Source of the DNA: Dyella sp. A6
GTDB taxonomy: Bacteria > Pseudomonadota > Gammaproteobacteria > Xanthomonadales > Rhodanobacteraceae
Assembly (NCBI RefSeq): GCF_036320485.1
Contig: NZ_CP132911.1
Span: forward strand, 496,001-560,000
Direction of reading: 5' to 3'
DNA: 64,000 nt
Each line of letters opens with the position of its first letter. Position 1 is the stretch's first letter. Below, piece by piece: positions 33,703 to 42,994 of the stretch. The notes beneath the pieces are model-generated. The model saw only the letters and a program-made list of their open reading frames with translations, ran no database searches and was not told the origin of the DNA. A program made the position numbers and the translations under genes.

Positions 33703-35907
33703 TCAGAGCGGGGTGAGGTTGGCGTAGGCGGCGACCAGCCATTTGCTGCCGGCCTCGGCGAAGTTCACCTGCAGGCGCGCATGTGCACCGCTGCCTTCGG
33801 CGGCGGTGACCACGCCCTCGCCGAAGCTGGGATGGTTGACCCGCTGTCCCAGCTTCACCGGCGGCTCCTCCTGCCATGACGATGTGCCGCCGGTGGAGCC
33901 GCGTCCGCTGTACAGCGGACGGCTGACCTGCACCCGTGGGCGCACCTCGTCGACCAGTTCGGCGGGTATTTCGCCGAGGAAGCGCGACGGCCGCGACAGC
34001 ATTTCGGTGCCGTGCATGCGGCGCGATTCGGCATAGCTCAGCACCAGCCGCGCACGGGCACGGGTAATGCCGACGTAGGCAAGCCGCCGTTCCTCTTCCA
34101 GCCGGCCCTCGTCTTCCACCGAGCGCTGGCTGGGGAACAGGCCTTCTTCCAGGCCGACCAGGAACACCAGCGGAAACTCCAGGCCCTTGGCCGAGTGCAG
34201 AGTCATCAGCTGCACGCAGTCGTCCCAGGCTTCGCCCTGGCCTTCGCCCGCTTCCAGTGCGGCATGCGAGAGGAACGCGGACAGCTCGTCGAGACCGGCT
34301 TCCAGGTCCTCGGCAGTGGGCTCGAAGCGGCTGGCCACGTTGACCAGTTCGTCGAGGTTTTCCACTCGTGCGTCGCCGTTGCCGCGGGTGTCGCGCTCGT
34401 GGATGTCGCGCAGGCCGGTGTGGTTGACGACATGGTCGATCTGCTCGGCCAGGGACAGGCGGGCCGACGCATCGTCCGATGCGGCCCCGAAGTCCCGTGC
34501 CATTTGCTCGATCAGCGCCAGGAACGCCTTCACCGCGTTCTTCGCCCGGCCGGCCAGTTCGCCGGCGCCGGCGAGCTCGCCCAGCACGGCCTCCCACATC
34601 GAGGTGTTGTCGCTGCGGGCGCGCCGGCGCAGCACGTCCAGGGTACGGTCGCCGATGCCGCGTGGCGGCGTGTTCACCGCGCGCTCGAAGGCTGCGTCGT
34701 CGTGGCGGTTGGCGACCAGCCGCAGGTACGCCAGGGCATCCTTGATCTCGGCGCGCTCGAAGAAGCGCTGACCGCCATAGACGCGGTACTTGATGCCGTG
34801 CTGGCTGAGCTGTTCCTCGAAATTGCGTGATTGCGCGTTGGAGCGGTAGAGGATGGCGCAGTCGCGTGCATCGCCCTGTTCGCGGACGTATTCGCGGATG
34901 CGCTCGACCACGAAACGAGCTTCGTCCTGCTCGTTGTAGGCCGCGTACAGCGCGATGCGCTCGCCGTCGTCGCCGGCGGTCCACAGGTCCTTGCCGAGGC
35001 GTCCGCCATTGCGTGCGATCACGCTGTTGGCAGCCTTCAGAATGGTAGCGGTGGAGCGGTAGTTCTGCTCCAGCTTGATCGTCCTGGCGCCGGGGAAGTC
35101 CTTCAGGAACTGCTGCATGTTCTCCACCCGCGCGCCACGCCAGCCGTAGATCGACTGGTCGTCGTCGCCGACCGCGAAGACCGTGCCGCTGGCGCCGGCC
35201 AGCACGCGCACCCAGGCGTATTGCAGCGCGTTGGTGTCCTGGAACTCGTCGATCAGCAGATGTCGCCAGCGCTGCTGGTAATGCTCCAGCACGGCGGGAT
35301 GCTTCAGCCACAGCTCGTGGGCGCGCAGCAGCAGCTCGGCGAAGTCGACCAGGCCGGCGCGCCGGCAGGCGTCTTCGTAGGCGCGGTAGATCTGCACAAG
35401 CGTGCGGGTGACCGGGTGGTCGCGGTGCTCGATGGCGTCGGGGCGCTTGCCCTCGTCCTTCCAGCCGTTGATGGTCCAGGTGGCCTGACGCGGGGGAAAG
35501 CGGGACTCGTCCAGTCCCAGTCCGGCCACCACCCGCTTGACCAGCCGTTGCTGGTCGTCGGCGTCCAGGATCTGGAAGCCCTCCGGCAGACCCGCCTCAT
35601 GCCAGTGCCGGCGCAGCAGGCGGTGCGCGATGCCGTGGAAGGTGCCCACGGTCAGCCCCTGGGTGTGGCCGGGGATCAGCGAGTCCAGCCGCGCGCGCAT
35701 TTCGCCGGCGGCCTTGTTGGTGAAGGTGACGGCGAGGATCGCCCACGGCGGTATGTGCTCGACCTGGGTGAGCCAGCCGATGCGGCGGGTCAGTACGCTG
35801 GTCTTGCCGGAGCCGGCGCCAGCGAGGACGAGGTAGTGGCCGGGCGGGGCGCAGACGGCTTCGCGCTGCGCGTCGTTGAGCGTGTCGATCAGGTGCGAGA
35901 CATCCAT
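33703..35907 (-). CDS. uvrD: DNA helicase II (UvrD/Rep superfamily I)
   Basis: 734 residues, the usual UvrD length. Walker A is A-G-A-G-S-G-K-T-S-V (about 31-40), followed by G-T-F-H-G-I-A-H-R, L-I-D-E-F-Q-D-T-N (motif II), D-D-D-Q-S-I-Y-G-W-R-G-A, Q-N-Y-R-S, and motif VI Y-V-G-I-T-R-A-R. The C-terminus carries the G-Q-R-V-N-H-P-S-F-G-E-G-V-V tail of UvrD, which contacts RNA polymerase in E. coli UvrD. It takes part in mismatch and nucleotide excision repair. It converges on the S9 peptidase gene (27-bp gap). No SOS box was recognised upstream. Confidence 0.95.
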   Translation of the reverse strand: MDVSHLIDTLNDAQREAVCAPPGHYLVLAGAGSGKTSVLTRRIGWLTQVEHIPPWAILAVTFTNKAAGEMRARLDSLIPGHTQGLTVGTFHGIAHRLLRRHWHEAGLPEGFQILDADDQQRLVKRVVAGLGLDESRFPPRQATWTINGWKDEGKRPDAIEHRDHPVTRTLVQIYRAYEDACRRAGLVDFAELLLRAHELWLKHPAVLEHYQQRWRHLLIDEFQDTNALQYAWVRVLAGASGTVFAVGDDDQSIYGWRGARVENMQQFLKDFPGARTIKLEQNYRSTATILKAANSVIARNGGRLGKDLWTAGDDGERIALYAAYNEQDEARFVVERIREYVREQGDARDCAILYRSNAQSRNFEEQLSQHGIKYRVYGGQRFFERAEIKDALAYLRLVANRHDDAAFERAVNTPPRGIGDRTLDVLRRRARSDNTSMWEAVLGELAGAGELAGRAKNAVKAFLALIEQMARDFGAASDDASARLSLAEQIDHVVNHTGLRDIHERDTRGNGDARVENLDELVNVASRFEPTAEDLEAGLDELSAFLSHAALEAGEGQGEAWDDCVQLMTLHSAKGLEFPLVFLVGLEEGLFPSQRSVEDEGRLEEERRLAYVGITRARARLVLSYAESRRMHGTEMLSRPSRFLGEIPAELVDEVRPRVQVSRPLYSGRGSTGGTSSWQEEPPVKLGQRVNHPSFGEGVVTAAEGSGAHARLQVNFAEAGSKWLVAAYANLTPL

Positions 35908-35934
35908 TGCACCGATTGTAGCCGGGCCCGATGC

Positions 35935-35960
35935 GGAACCGCCGCCGCTGCGGCGGTTCC
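35935..35960. terminator. 11-bp perfect hairpin between DUF3185 gene and uvrD
   Basis: GGAACCGCCGC pairs fully with GCGGCGGTTCC around a CGCT loop. It lies 20 bp behind the DUF3185 stop and 27 bp before the uvrD start on the minus strand. It lacks a U-run; a terminator or 5' mRNA stabiliser is possible. Confidence 0.5.
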
Positions 35961-35980
35961 GGGGCGGCGATGCGACCGGA

Positions 35981-36199
35981 TCAGTGCTTCTTCAGAATGC
36001 CGCCGAGGGTCAGCACGATCCCGGCCACGATGCCGGCGATGCCGGCCCAGTGCGGGATGGCCTTGTCGTGGGTGGCGGTGAGCTTGGCCGAGCCGATCTG
36101 TACCAGGGTGTCGGTCTGCTGATAGCTGCCGTGGCCCAGCACGACCCAGAGGCCGGCCGCCAGCAGGACGAGGCCGACGATGATCAGTCCAGCGCGCAT
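35981..36199 (-). CDS. DUF3185 family small membrane protein
   Basis: 72 residues with two hydrophobic segments (about 4-22 and 50-68) separated by a polar loop. The first segment (G-L-I-I-V-G-L-V-L-L-A-A-G-L-W-V-V) and final G-I-V-L-T-L-G-G-I-L-K-K match DUF3185, a family of small membrane proteins without known function. It lies between the candidate sRNA terminator and uvrD, all on the minus strand. The strong terminator at 36304 suggests it has its own promoter in 36200-36303. Confidence 0.82.
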   Translation of the reverse strand: MRAGLIIVGLVLLAAGLWVVLGHGSYQQTDTLVQIGSAKLTATHDKAIPHWAGIAGIVAGIVLTLGGILKKH

Positions 36200-36303
36200 G
36201 CAGTGCTCCTACGGATGGGTGTGGCCCCGAAGTATGCAGGCTGTCGCTGTGTACGCACAGTCACGCAGCTTTGCCGGCGCAGTGTCATCGCCGATTCGCG
36301 GAC

Positions 36304-36342
36304 AAAAAAAGCCCCGAGGACTTAGGGGGTAGTCCTCGGGGC
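36304..36342 (-). terminator. Rho-independent terminator behind polA / sRNA
   Basis: On the minus strand GCCCCGAGGACT and AGTCCTCGGGGC form a perfect 12-bp stem with loop ACCCCCTA, followed directly by seven U. A textbook intrinsic terminator, about 200 nt past the polA stop. The C5 loop is unusual for a plain terminator and is treated as part of the candidate sRNA. Confidence 0.93.
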
Positions 36343-36430
36343 CGGGGAACGGAACCCAGGGGAGAGGTCCGTTCCGGATGGCTACTCAGCAATGCGAGAG
36401 CCCGGCGGATGCCGTTGCGTGCATCCGAAG
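36304..36430 (-). ncRNA. Candidate sX13-like small RNA behind polA
   Basis: The minus-strand transcript would fold into three hairpins. The first is 36426-36407 (GGATGC/GCATCC). The second is 36375-36346 (GGAACGGA/TCCGTTCC with a loop holding CCCC). The third is the terminator hairpin 36342-36311 with loop ACCCCCTA, followed by U7. Two C-rich loops in a roughly 120-nt RNA recall sX13 of Xanthomonas, whose C-rich loops pair with G-rich sequences near start codons. The polA-downstream position is also used by Spot 42 and ErsA in other gammaproteobacteria. The 5' end is a guess; no clear promoter was found. The identity with sX13 is inferred from structure and position. Confidence 0.65.
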
Positions 36431-36539
36431 GATTGGAACGTGCGGATGGAGGAAAGTTGCAGATCACCGCCACGGATTTGGCCACCGTTCAGCGTTACAA
36501 AATCCTAACCATTGGGCCGGGTCTTCCCGTGTCGGCCGG

Positions 36540-39287
36540 TCAGTGCGCCTCGTCCCAGTTGGCGCCCACGCCTACCTCGACCAGCAGTGGGACGGCCAGC
36601 TGTGCGGCGCCCTGCATGTGCTCGCGCACCGCCTCGCGCACTGTTTCCAGTGCGTCTGTGCGGACCTCGAACACCAGTTCGTCGTGCACCTGCATCAGCA
36701 TGTGGGCATCGTCGCGCGGCTTCAGCCAGGCATCCACGGCGATCATCGCGCGCTTGATGATGTCGGCGGCGGTGCCCTGCATCGGCGCATTCACCGCCGC
36801 GCGCTCGGCACCGGCGCGCAGGGCCTGGTTGCGGGCATTCAAGTTGTCCAGGTAGAGCCGCCGGCCGAACAGGGTTTCCACGTAGCCGTCGCGGTGCGCC
36901 TGCGCGCGGGTGGCCTCCATGAAGGCGTGCACGCCGGGGTAGCGGGCGAAGTAGCGGGCCATGTAGTCGCTGGCTTCGCCGCGGTCCACGCCGAGCTGGC
37001 GGGCCAGCCCGAACGCGCTCATGCCGTACATCAGGCCGAAGTTGATCGCCTTGGCGGCCCGGCGCTGGTTCGGTGTGACTTCTTCCGGCGTGACGCCGAA
37101 GACTTCGGCGGCGGTGGCACGGTGCACGTCGCCGCCCTCATGGAAGGCCTTGAGCAGGCCTTCGTCGCCGGACAGGTGCGCCATGATGCGCAGCTCGATC
37201 TGCGAATAGTCGGCTGCCATCACCAGCCAGCCCTCGGGGGCGATGAAGGCCTGGCGGATGCGCCGGCCCTCCTCGGTCCGCACCGGGATGTTCTGCAGGT
37301 TCGGGTCGGACGATGAAATGCGCCCGGTGGCCACCGCACCCTGGTGGTAGCTGGTGTGCACGCGGCCGGTGCGCGGGTTGACGATGTCGGCCAGCTTGTC
37401 GGTGTAGGTCGAGCGCAGCTTGGCCAGCCCGCGGTAGTCGAGGATCAGCCTTGGCAGCGGGTGGTCGTCGGCGATCGCCTCCAGCGCCTCCTCGTTGGTC
37501 GAGGGTTGGCCCTTGGGCGTCTTCAGCTTGGCCGGCAGGCCCAGTTCGTCGAACAGGATCGCCTGTAGCTGCTTGGGCGAGTCGAGGTTGAATTCATGGC
37601 CGGCTTCGACGTGGGCCTGCTGCTGCAGTTCGAGCATGCGCTTGCCGAGCTGCTGGCTCTGCCGCCGTAGCTCGGACACGTCGATCAGCACACCGCGCTG
37701 TTCCATTTGGGCCAGCACCGGCACCAGCGGAATCTCGATGTCCTCATACACCTTGCGCAGGCTGGGCACGCTTTCCAGCTTCGGCCACAGCGCGTGGTGC
37801 AAGCGCAGGGTGACGTCGGCGTCCTCGGCGGCGTAGCGGCAGGCGGTGTCCAGGTCGACCTGCGAGAACGGGATCTGCTTCGCGCCCTTGCCGGCCACCT
37901 GTTCGTACTTCACCGTTTCGTAGCCGAGATACTTCTGCGCAAGCGAATCCATGTCGTGGCGCGTAGCGGTGGCGTTCCACACGTAGGATTCCAGCATGCT
38001 GTCGTGCCGCAGTCCCTGCACGACGATGTCGTAGTGCGACAGGATGTTCATGTCGTACTTCGCATGCTGTCCGAGCTTGGGACAGTCGGGATCTTCCAGC
38101 ACCGGTTTCAGCGCGGCCAGGACGGCGGCGCGGTCGAGCTGCGCGGGCGCGCCGGGGTAGTCGTGCGCCAGCGGGATATAGCAGGCCCGCCCCGGTTCCA
38201 CCGACAGGCTGAGTCCGACGATGTCGGCGCGCATCGGGTCGAGCCCGGTGGTCTCGGTGTCGAAGGCGATCAGCGGTGCGGAGCGCAGCGTGTCCAGCCA
38301 TGCATCGAGCTGCGGCTGGCTGGTGACCAGTTCGTAGCTGCCGGGGGCGGACAGGCTGGCGTCGACGGCTGGCGCGGCGGTTGCCGTGGTCGTGCTGTCG
38401 TTCGATGCGGAGAGGGCGCTCGCGGCCGGCCCGTTGCCGCTGGAACCACCATCCAGATCCTTCAGCGCAGCCTTGAAATCGTAACGTTCGTACAGCGTGC
38501 GCAGCGCGGCGGTGTCGGCGTCGCGCAGCGCGAGGTCAGCGGGGCCCAGGTCCAGCGGCACGTCGGTCTTGATGGTGACCAGGGCGCGTGACAGCGGCAG
38601 TTGCGGCAGCGCTTCGCGCAGGTACTCGCCGATCTTGCCGCCGATCTTGTCGGCATGCGCCATCACGCCGTCCAGCGTGTCGTATTCGGCCAGCCACTTG
38701 GCGGCGGTCTTGGGGCCGCATTTGTGCACGCCCGGCACGTTGTCGATGTTGTCGCCGGTCAGCGCGAGGAAGTCGATGATGCGCTCCGGCGGCACGCCGA
38801 ATTTTTCCTGCACCGCGGCGCCGTCCATGGTGGTGCTGGTCATCGTGTTGATCAGGCTGACCCCGGGGCGCACCAGCTGCGCCATGTCCTTGTCGCCGGT
38901 GGATATCTCCACCTCGATGCCCTGGGCGTTGGCCTGCAGTGCCAGGGTGCCGATCACGTCGTCCGCCTCCACCCCCGGTTCGCGCAGGATCGGAAAGCCC
39001 AGCGCCGCCACGATCGCCAGCATCGGCTCGACCTGTGCGCGCAGGTCGTCCGGCATTGGCGGGCGGTTGGCCTTGTACTGGTCGTACATGGCATCGCGGA
39101 AGGTGGGGCCGGAGGCGTCGCTGACGAAGGCGACGTAGTCGGGCCTTGCCTTCAGCGTGGCACGCAGCATGTTGACCACGCCGAACAGCGCGCCGGTGGG
39201 CTCGCCCTGGGCGTTGGTCAGCGGGGGCAGCGCGTGGAAGGCACGATAGAGATACGACGAACCGTCGATGAGAATGAGCTTGGCCAT
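36540..39287 (-). CDS. polA: DNA polymerase I
   Basis: 915 residues with all three domains. The 5'-3' exonuclease (1 to about 290) has L-I-D-G-S-S-Y-L-Y-R-A-F, E-A-D-D-V-I-G-T and S-T-G-D-K-D-M. The 3'-5' exonuclease has F-D-T-E-T-T-G-L-D-P. The polymerase has D-Y-S-Q-I-E-L-R, R-R-A-A-K-A-I-N-F-G-L-M-Y-G and Q-V-H-D-E-L-V-F-E. Proofreading residues are intact, so this is a fully functional type. A low-complexity linker rich in S, T and A (about 285-315) joins the first two domains. It is divergent from the DUF2782 gene and is followed by the candidate sRNA. Confidence 0.97.
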   Translation of the reverse strand: MAKLILIDGSSYLYRAFHALPPLTNAQGEPTGALFGVVNMLRATLKARPDYVAFVSDASGPTFRDAMYDQYKANRPPMPDDLRAQVEPMLAIVAALGFPILREPGVEADDVIGTLALQANAQGIEVEISTGDKDMAQLVRPGVSLINTMTSTTMDGAAVQEKFGVPPERIIDFLALTGDNIDNVPGVHKCGPKTAAKWLAEYDTLDGVMAHADKIGGKIGEYLREALPQLPLSRALVTIKTDVPLDLGPADLALRDADTAALRTLYERYDFKAALKDLDGGSSGNGPAASALSASNDSTTTATAAPAVDASLSAPGSYELVTSQPQLDAWLDTLRSAPLIAFDTETTGLDPMRADIVGLSLSVEPGRACYIPLAHDYPGAPAQLDRAAVLAALKPVLEDPDCPKLGQHAKYDMNILSHYDIVVQGLRHDSMLESYVWNATATRHDMDSLAQKYLGYETVKYEQVAGKGAKQIPFSQVDLDTACRYAAEDADVTLRLHHALWPKLESVPSLRKVYEDIEIPLVPVLAQMEQRGVLIDVSELRRQSQQLGKRMLELQQQAHVEAGHEFNLDSPKQLQAILFDELGLPAKLKTPKGQPSTNEEALEAIADDHPLPRLILDYRGLAKLRSTYTDKLADIVNPRTGRVHTSYHQGAVATGRISSSDPNLQNIPVRTEEGRRIRQAFIAPEGWLVMAADYSQIELRIMAHLSGDEGLLKAFHEGGDVHRATAAEVFGVTPEEVTPNQRRAAKAINFGLMYGMSAFGLARQLGVDRGEASDYMARYFARYPGVHAFMEATRAQAHRDGYVETLFGRRLYLDNLNARNQALRAGAERAAVNAPMQGTAADIIKRAMIAVDAWLKPRDDAHMLMQVHDELVFEVRTDALETVREAVREHMQGAAQLAVPLLVEVGVGANWDEAH

Positions 39288-39368
39288 GGTCTCATTCTCG
39301 CATGGCCGGATTCACGGGACGGTGCAGCCGGCGCTGGTATGCTGACATTCCTTTCCGAGGTCGTCGCC

Positions 39369-39887
39369 ATGAAGCCTGTCGCCTGTCTGTTCGCTCTAGC
39401 CGCTTTCGCCGCCCTGCCGGCCTTCGCCCAGTCGACGTCCACCACCAAGCCGACGTTCAGCCCGGCGCCGCCGCCGCCCGGCATGAACGATCCCGGCGTC
39501 GATCCCACGCCGGTCGCGTCATCGCCGGCGCCGGCCAAGCCGATGACCTCGCCGGCCGAGCCCACCCCCAGCAGCTATCCGAGCAAGCCGATTCCGATGC
39601 CCAGGATGCCCGGCCAGACCAAGGCGTCCGATGCCAATCTGCCGCCGCCGCCGGATATCGACGTGAAGCAGCAGGGCGACAACACGGTGGAGGAGTACCG
39701 CCAGAACGGTCGCGTCTACATGGTCGTGGTACGCCCCAAGCATGGCATCCCGCAGACCTACATGGTCGATCCGCAGGGGCGCCTGCATGCGCAGAACGGT
39801 GCGCCGCCGGTGCAGCCGGTGATGTACACGATCCTCAAGTGGGGCAAGAGCAAGCCCGCCGAGGCATCGTCCTCGGACGGCAACTGA
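39369..39887 (+). CDS. DUF2782 family exported protein
   Basis: 172 residues. The signal peptide (M-K-P-V-A-C-L-F-A-L, probable cleavage after A-F-A) is followed by a long proline/serine/threonine-rich region (about 22-95) and the compact DUF2782 domain (E-E-Y-R-Q-N-G-R-V-Y-M-V-V-V-R-P-K-H-G-I-P-Q-T-Y-M-V-D). The family is found mainly in gammaproteobacteria, often beside polA as here. Its function is unknown. ATG 39369 gives the signal peptide. The next gene, an EamA-type protein, starts 11 bp behind it, so the two are probably co-transcribed. Confidence 0.88.
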   Translation: MKPVACLFALAAFAALPAFAQSTSTTKPTFSPAPPPPGMNDPGVDPTPVASSPAPAKPMTSPAEPTPSSYPSKPIPMPRMPGQTKASDANLPPPPDIDVKQQGDNTVEEYRQNGRVYMVVVRPKHGIPQTYMVDPQGRLHAQNGAPPVQPVMYTILKWGKSKPAEASSSDGN

Positions 39888-39897
39888 GGCGGCCCGC

Positions 39898-40323
39898 GTG
39901 CGCAGCGGCTGGTTGCTGTTTGCCCTCGGTTCGGCCTTCTTCGCCGCGCTGACAGCTTTGTTCGGCAAGCTGGGCGTGGCGGGCATGAACGCCAACCTGG
40001 CCACCTTCATTCGCACCATCGTGATCCTCGTGGTGGTGGCGGCGATCGTCAGCCTGCGCGGCGACTGGGCCAAGCCCGATGCGGTGCCGTGGCACAACTG
40101 GCTGTTCCTGGTGCTGTCGGGAGTCGCCACCGGCCTGTCGTGGCTGTGCTACTACCGTGCGCTGCAGCTGGGTCCGGTCAGCAAGGTGGCGCCGATCGAC
40201 AAGCTGAGCGTGGCGCTGGTCATCGCGTTCGGCCTGGTTTTCCTGGGCGAGCGGCCCAGCGTACCGGTGCTGGTCGGCGGCGGGCTGATCCTGGCCGGAG
40301 CCATGGTGATCGCGCTGTTCTGA
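39898..40323 (+). CDS. Half-size EamA/DMT transporter
   Basis: 141 residues with about five hydrophobic segments, one EamA domain only, where full-size exporters have two. Features are A-L-T-A-L-F-G-K-L-G-V-A-G near the start, and the family-typical Y-Y-R-A-L-Q-L-G-P-V-S-K-V-A-P-I-D-K-L-S-V followed by E-R-P-S. Single-domain members probably work as dimers. The start is GTG at 39898, 11 bp after the upstream stop; no ATG gives the first segment. It ends four bases from the convergent GST gene. The substrate is unknown. Confidence 0.85.
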   Translation: MRSGWLLFALGSAFFAALTALFGKLGVAGMNANLATFIRTIVILVVVAAIVSLRGDWAKPDAVPWHNWLFLVLSGVATGLSWLCYYRALQLGPVSKVAPIDKLSVALVIAFGLVFLGERPSVPVLVGGGLILAGAMVIALF

Positions 40324-40327
40324 CGCG

Positions 40328-41038
40328 TCAGCGGCGCGTATCCAGTGCCGCGTAATGCCGGAAAATACCGTTTTCGTTGAACGCAATGCGCCGTGGTGAA
40401 GCCAGGTAGGCAGCGATGCGTGGACGTTCCGACACGCGCCGGGCCAGTGCATGCAGTTGCGGCAACTGTGGTTGCAGCCTCTGCATGACGCGCGGGAAGG
40501 CGTAGTGCAGGCCGGTAACCAGCTGGAACAACGACAGGTCCACGTACGAATGCTGCGCCAGAGCATGCTGGCCATCGCCACGCGCCAGCACGCCTTCGAA
40601 GTAACCGAGGAACTTCGGCAGGCGTAGACGGCGAAAATCCGCTGCGCGTTGCCGGGCGGCCTCGAGCTGGTCCTGGTAGTAGAGGCTGGCAGCGATCGGA
40701 TGGTGGGTGTCGTGGATCTCGACGACCAGGTCGCTGATGGTCAGCTGCAGTTGCTGTGCCTGCAGCCGGGCGGTGGCGCCTTCGGGCAGCAGGCCCAGAC
40801 GGGGACCGAGCCAGGCTAAGATCAGTGCCGTCTGCGCCAGCACGGTACGACCGGCCTTGAGGAAGGGCGGGGCGAAAGGCGGCAGGCCGCTATATTCGCC
40901 CTGAAACCACGGCATGATCGCTTCGTCGCCGCGTTCGCGTGCGACATCCAGGTAATCGGCGCCGGCGTCTTCCAGTGCCAGTCGCACGAATTCGCCGCGC
41001 CCCTGGATGCCGGGCCAGTAATAGAGTTCGTAGCGCAT
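40328..41038 (-). CDS. Glutathione S-transferase family protein
   Basis: 236 residues. The thioredoxin-like N-domain begins Y-E-L-Y-Y-W-P-G-I-Q-G-R-G-E-F-V-R-L-A-L, like sigma/mu-type GSTs in which the tyrosine after strand 1 activates glutathione. The S-x-S glutathione-contact region of the family appears as L-A-Q-T-A-L-I-L-A-W-L-G. The C-terminal helical domain contains Y-V-D-L-S-L-F-Q-L. An in-frame ATG at 41053 is possible; 41038 gives the canonical M-R-Y-E-L-Y-Y. The substrate is unknown. Confidence 0.87.
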   Translation of the reverse strand: MRYELYYWPGIQGRGEFVRLALEDAGADYLDVARERGDEAIMPWFQGEYSGLPPFAPPFLKAGRTVLAQTALILAWLGPRLGLLPEGATARLQAQQLQLTISDLVVEIHDTHHPIAASLYYQDQLEAARQRAADFRRLRLPKFLGYFEGVLARGDGQHALAQHSYVDLSLFQLVTGLHYAFPRVMQRLQPQLPQLHALARRVSERPRIAAYLASPRRIAFNENGIFRHYAALDTRR

Positions 41039-41279
41039 GCTTTCGCCTTCCAATCGATCGCCGACAGGCTAGGGCGGTGGCATTCAACGTGGCGTGAGCG
41101 TGTGCCGCGGGTGCCCGGAGCTGTTATGCCGCGGCAACGGCGAAGCGATAGGACACCGGTTTGCGCTTATACGGAAATCGTATCAACAGGCACGACAAAA
41201 ACGATTTGATTAATCCGTGCGCGGACGCTGCAATGTAAGCCCGTGTGTTTCAGCCATCCGTGTGAATGGCATCCGTCCC

Positions 41280-42281
41280 ATGTCGTTGCGTCGCTTCCTG
41301 CCCGATCCGTTCATCGGCGCCCTGTTGACCACCGTCGCACTGGCCAGCGTGCTGCCCTGCCATGGCTTGGCAGCGAGGGCGTTCGGCGCACTGACCGACG
41401 TGGCAATCGCGCTGCTGTTCTTCCTGCATGGCGCGAAGCTGTCGCGTTCCGCCGCGCTGGCCGGACTGACCCACTGGCGTCTGCACATGTGCGTGCTGGC
41501 CAGCACGTTCGTGCTTTTTCCGCTGTTCGGGCTGGTGCTGAAGCCGCTACTGCAACCACTGGTGACGCCGGACATCTATCTCGGTGTGCTGTTCCTGTGC
41601 TGTGTGCCGTCGACGGTGCAGTCGTCGATCGCGTTCACGTCGATCGCGCGCGGCAATGTGTCGGCCGCGGTGTGTGCGGCCTCGGCGTCGAGCCTGCTCG
41701 GCATCTTCATCACGCCCCTGCTGGTGGGGCTGATGCTGGAGGCACACGGGCAGGGCGGTTTCTCGTGGGATGCGGTGGGCGACATCGTGCTGCAGCTGTT
41801 GGTGCCGTTCGTGGCCGGACAGGTGGCGCAGCGCTGGATCGGCGGCTGGGTGCAGCGGCACCGCACCCTGGTCGGTCTGGTCGATCGGGGCTCGATCCTG
41901 CTGGTGGTCTATACCGCGTTCAGTGCCGCGGTGCTGGAAGGCCTGTGGCAGTCCACGCCGCTGCCGGTGCTGGGTGGCCTGCTGCTGGTCGATGCGGTAT
42001 TGCTGGCGTTGGCGCTGCTGGTCACGCGCTACGGCGCACGCGCGCTGGGCTTCCGGCGCGAAGACGAAATCACCATCGTGTTCTGCGGCTCGAAGAAGAG
42101 TCTGGCCAGTGGCATTCCGATGGCCAAGGTGTTGTTCGCCGGACCGGCAATCGGGGCGATCGTGCTGCCGCTGATGCTGTTCCATCAGATCCAGCTGATG
42201 GTCTGTGCCGTGCTGGCCAGGCGCTATGCCCGCGATGGGCAGCTGCCGACAGCGACCACCGTGGGCAACGAGGCGGGCTGA
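41280..42281 (+). CDS. SBF-like (YfeH-type) bile acid:sodium symporter family protein
   Basis: 333 residues with about ten hydrophobic segments. It belongs to the SBF-like branch: F-F-L-H-G-A-K-L-S near residue 65, C-C-V-P-S-T-V-Q-S-S-I-A-F-T-S-I-A-R-G-N (the crossover region with polar residues in a membrane helix) and C-G-S-K-K-S-L-A-S-G-I-P-M-A-K-V-L-F (second crossover). These are the sodium/substrate-binding segments of the fold. ATG 41280 is preferred; the frame opens at 41217. The substrate is unknown and bile acids are unlikely. The upstream gap 41039-41279 is divergent with the GST gene. Confidence 0.9.
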   Translation: MSLRRFLPDPFIGALLTTVALASVLPCHGLAARAFGALTDVAIALLFFLHGAKLSRSAALAGLTHWRLHMCVLASTFVLFPLFGLVLKPLLQPLVTPDIYLGVLFLCCVPSTVQSSIAFTSIARGNVSAAVCAASASSLLGIFITPLLVGLMLEAHGQGGFSWDAVGDIVLQLLVPFVAGQVAQRWIGGWVQRHRTLVGLVDRGSILLVVYTAFSAAVLEGLWQSTPLPVLGGLLLVDAVLLALALLVTRYGARALGFRREDEITIVFCGSKKSLASGIPMAKVLFAGPAIGAIVLPLMLFHQIQLMVCAVLARRYARDGQLPTATTVGNEAG

Positions 42282-42291
42282 TGGCGCAGGG

Positions 42292-42969
42292 TCAGGCGCG
42301 GGCCAGCACGGCCACATGCACGTCGCTGCGCCACGCGAAGCCCAGGCTCTCGTAGAGACGTATCGCCGCCGTGTTGTCGCGCCAGGCATGCAGGAAGGCG
42401 GTGTCGCCGCGTGTGGCAATCCCGGCGGCGACATGCTGCGACAGGCGTCGTGCCAGGCCGCGCCCGCGGAAATCCGGATGGGTGCAGACGCCGCTGACCT
42501 CGGTCCAGCCGGGGAAGCGGAAACGCTCGCCCGCCATGGCGGCGAGGCGGCCATCGATGCGGATGCCGGTGAACTGGCCCATGCGATGCGTGTGCGCCAG
42601 AAACGGGCCGGGCTGGGTGAGTCGTGCCAGTGCCAGCATCTCGGAGGCATCGGTGTCGCCCAGCAGCACCATGCCGGACGTGTCTGCTGCGGGCGCGAGC
42701 GGGGCAGTGGCCACCATCTGCACGCCCCAGGCTTGCTTCGTCGCAACCAGTGCAGGCGGTATCGCGATGGCCGGCACCTGCAGCTGGTACACCTGCTGGC
42801 CGGGATCGACCAGGGCGGCCAGCGCAGCCAACGCCTCGGTGCTGTCGTCGCATGCCGAGGCAAACAGATTGACGTCGCTGGCGTAGCGTCGGGCCAGCGC
42901 GTTGCCCAGCGACAGCGCATGGTGCGCGGTCGTCAGGCTGGACCAGACGGGTCGGTCGAGCGGATGCAT
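42292..42969 (-). CDS. GNAT family N-acetyltransferase
   Basis: 225 residues. The acetyl-CoA site lies in the C-terminal half: [19 protein letters not shown] (motif A, R-G-x-G-x-A) and [19 protein letters not shown] (motif B). The N-terminal half is a degenerate GNAT-like domain, as in FR47-type members. ATG at 42969 is chosen because upstream residues are shadow of purH; 25 bp separate it from the purH stop. The substrate cannot be predicted. Confidence 0.88.
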   Translation of the reverse strand: MHPLDRPVWSSLTTAHHALSLGNALARRYASDVNLFASACDDSTEALAALAALVDPGQQVYQLQVPAIAIPPALVATKQAWGVQMVATAPLAPAADTSGMVLLGDTDASEMLALARLTQPGPFLAHTHRMGQFTGIRIDGRLAAMAGERFRFPGWTEVSGVCTHPDFRGRGLARRLSQHVAAGIATRGDTAFLHAWRDNTAAIRLYESLGFAWRSDVHVAVLARA

Positions 42970-42994
42970 GCGACGGTCCGGCGGACGCGCTGGC

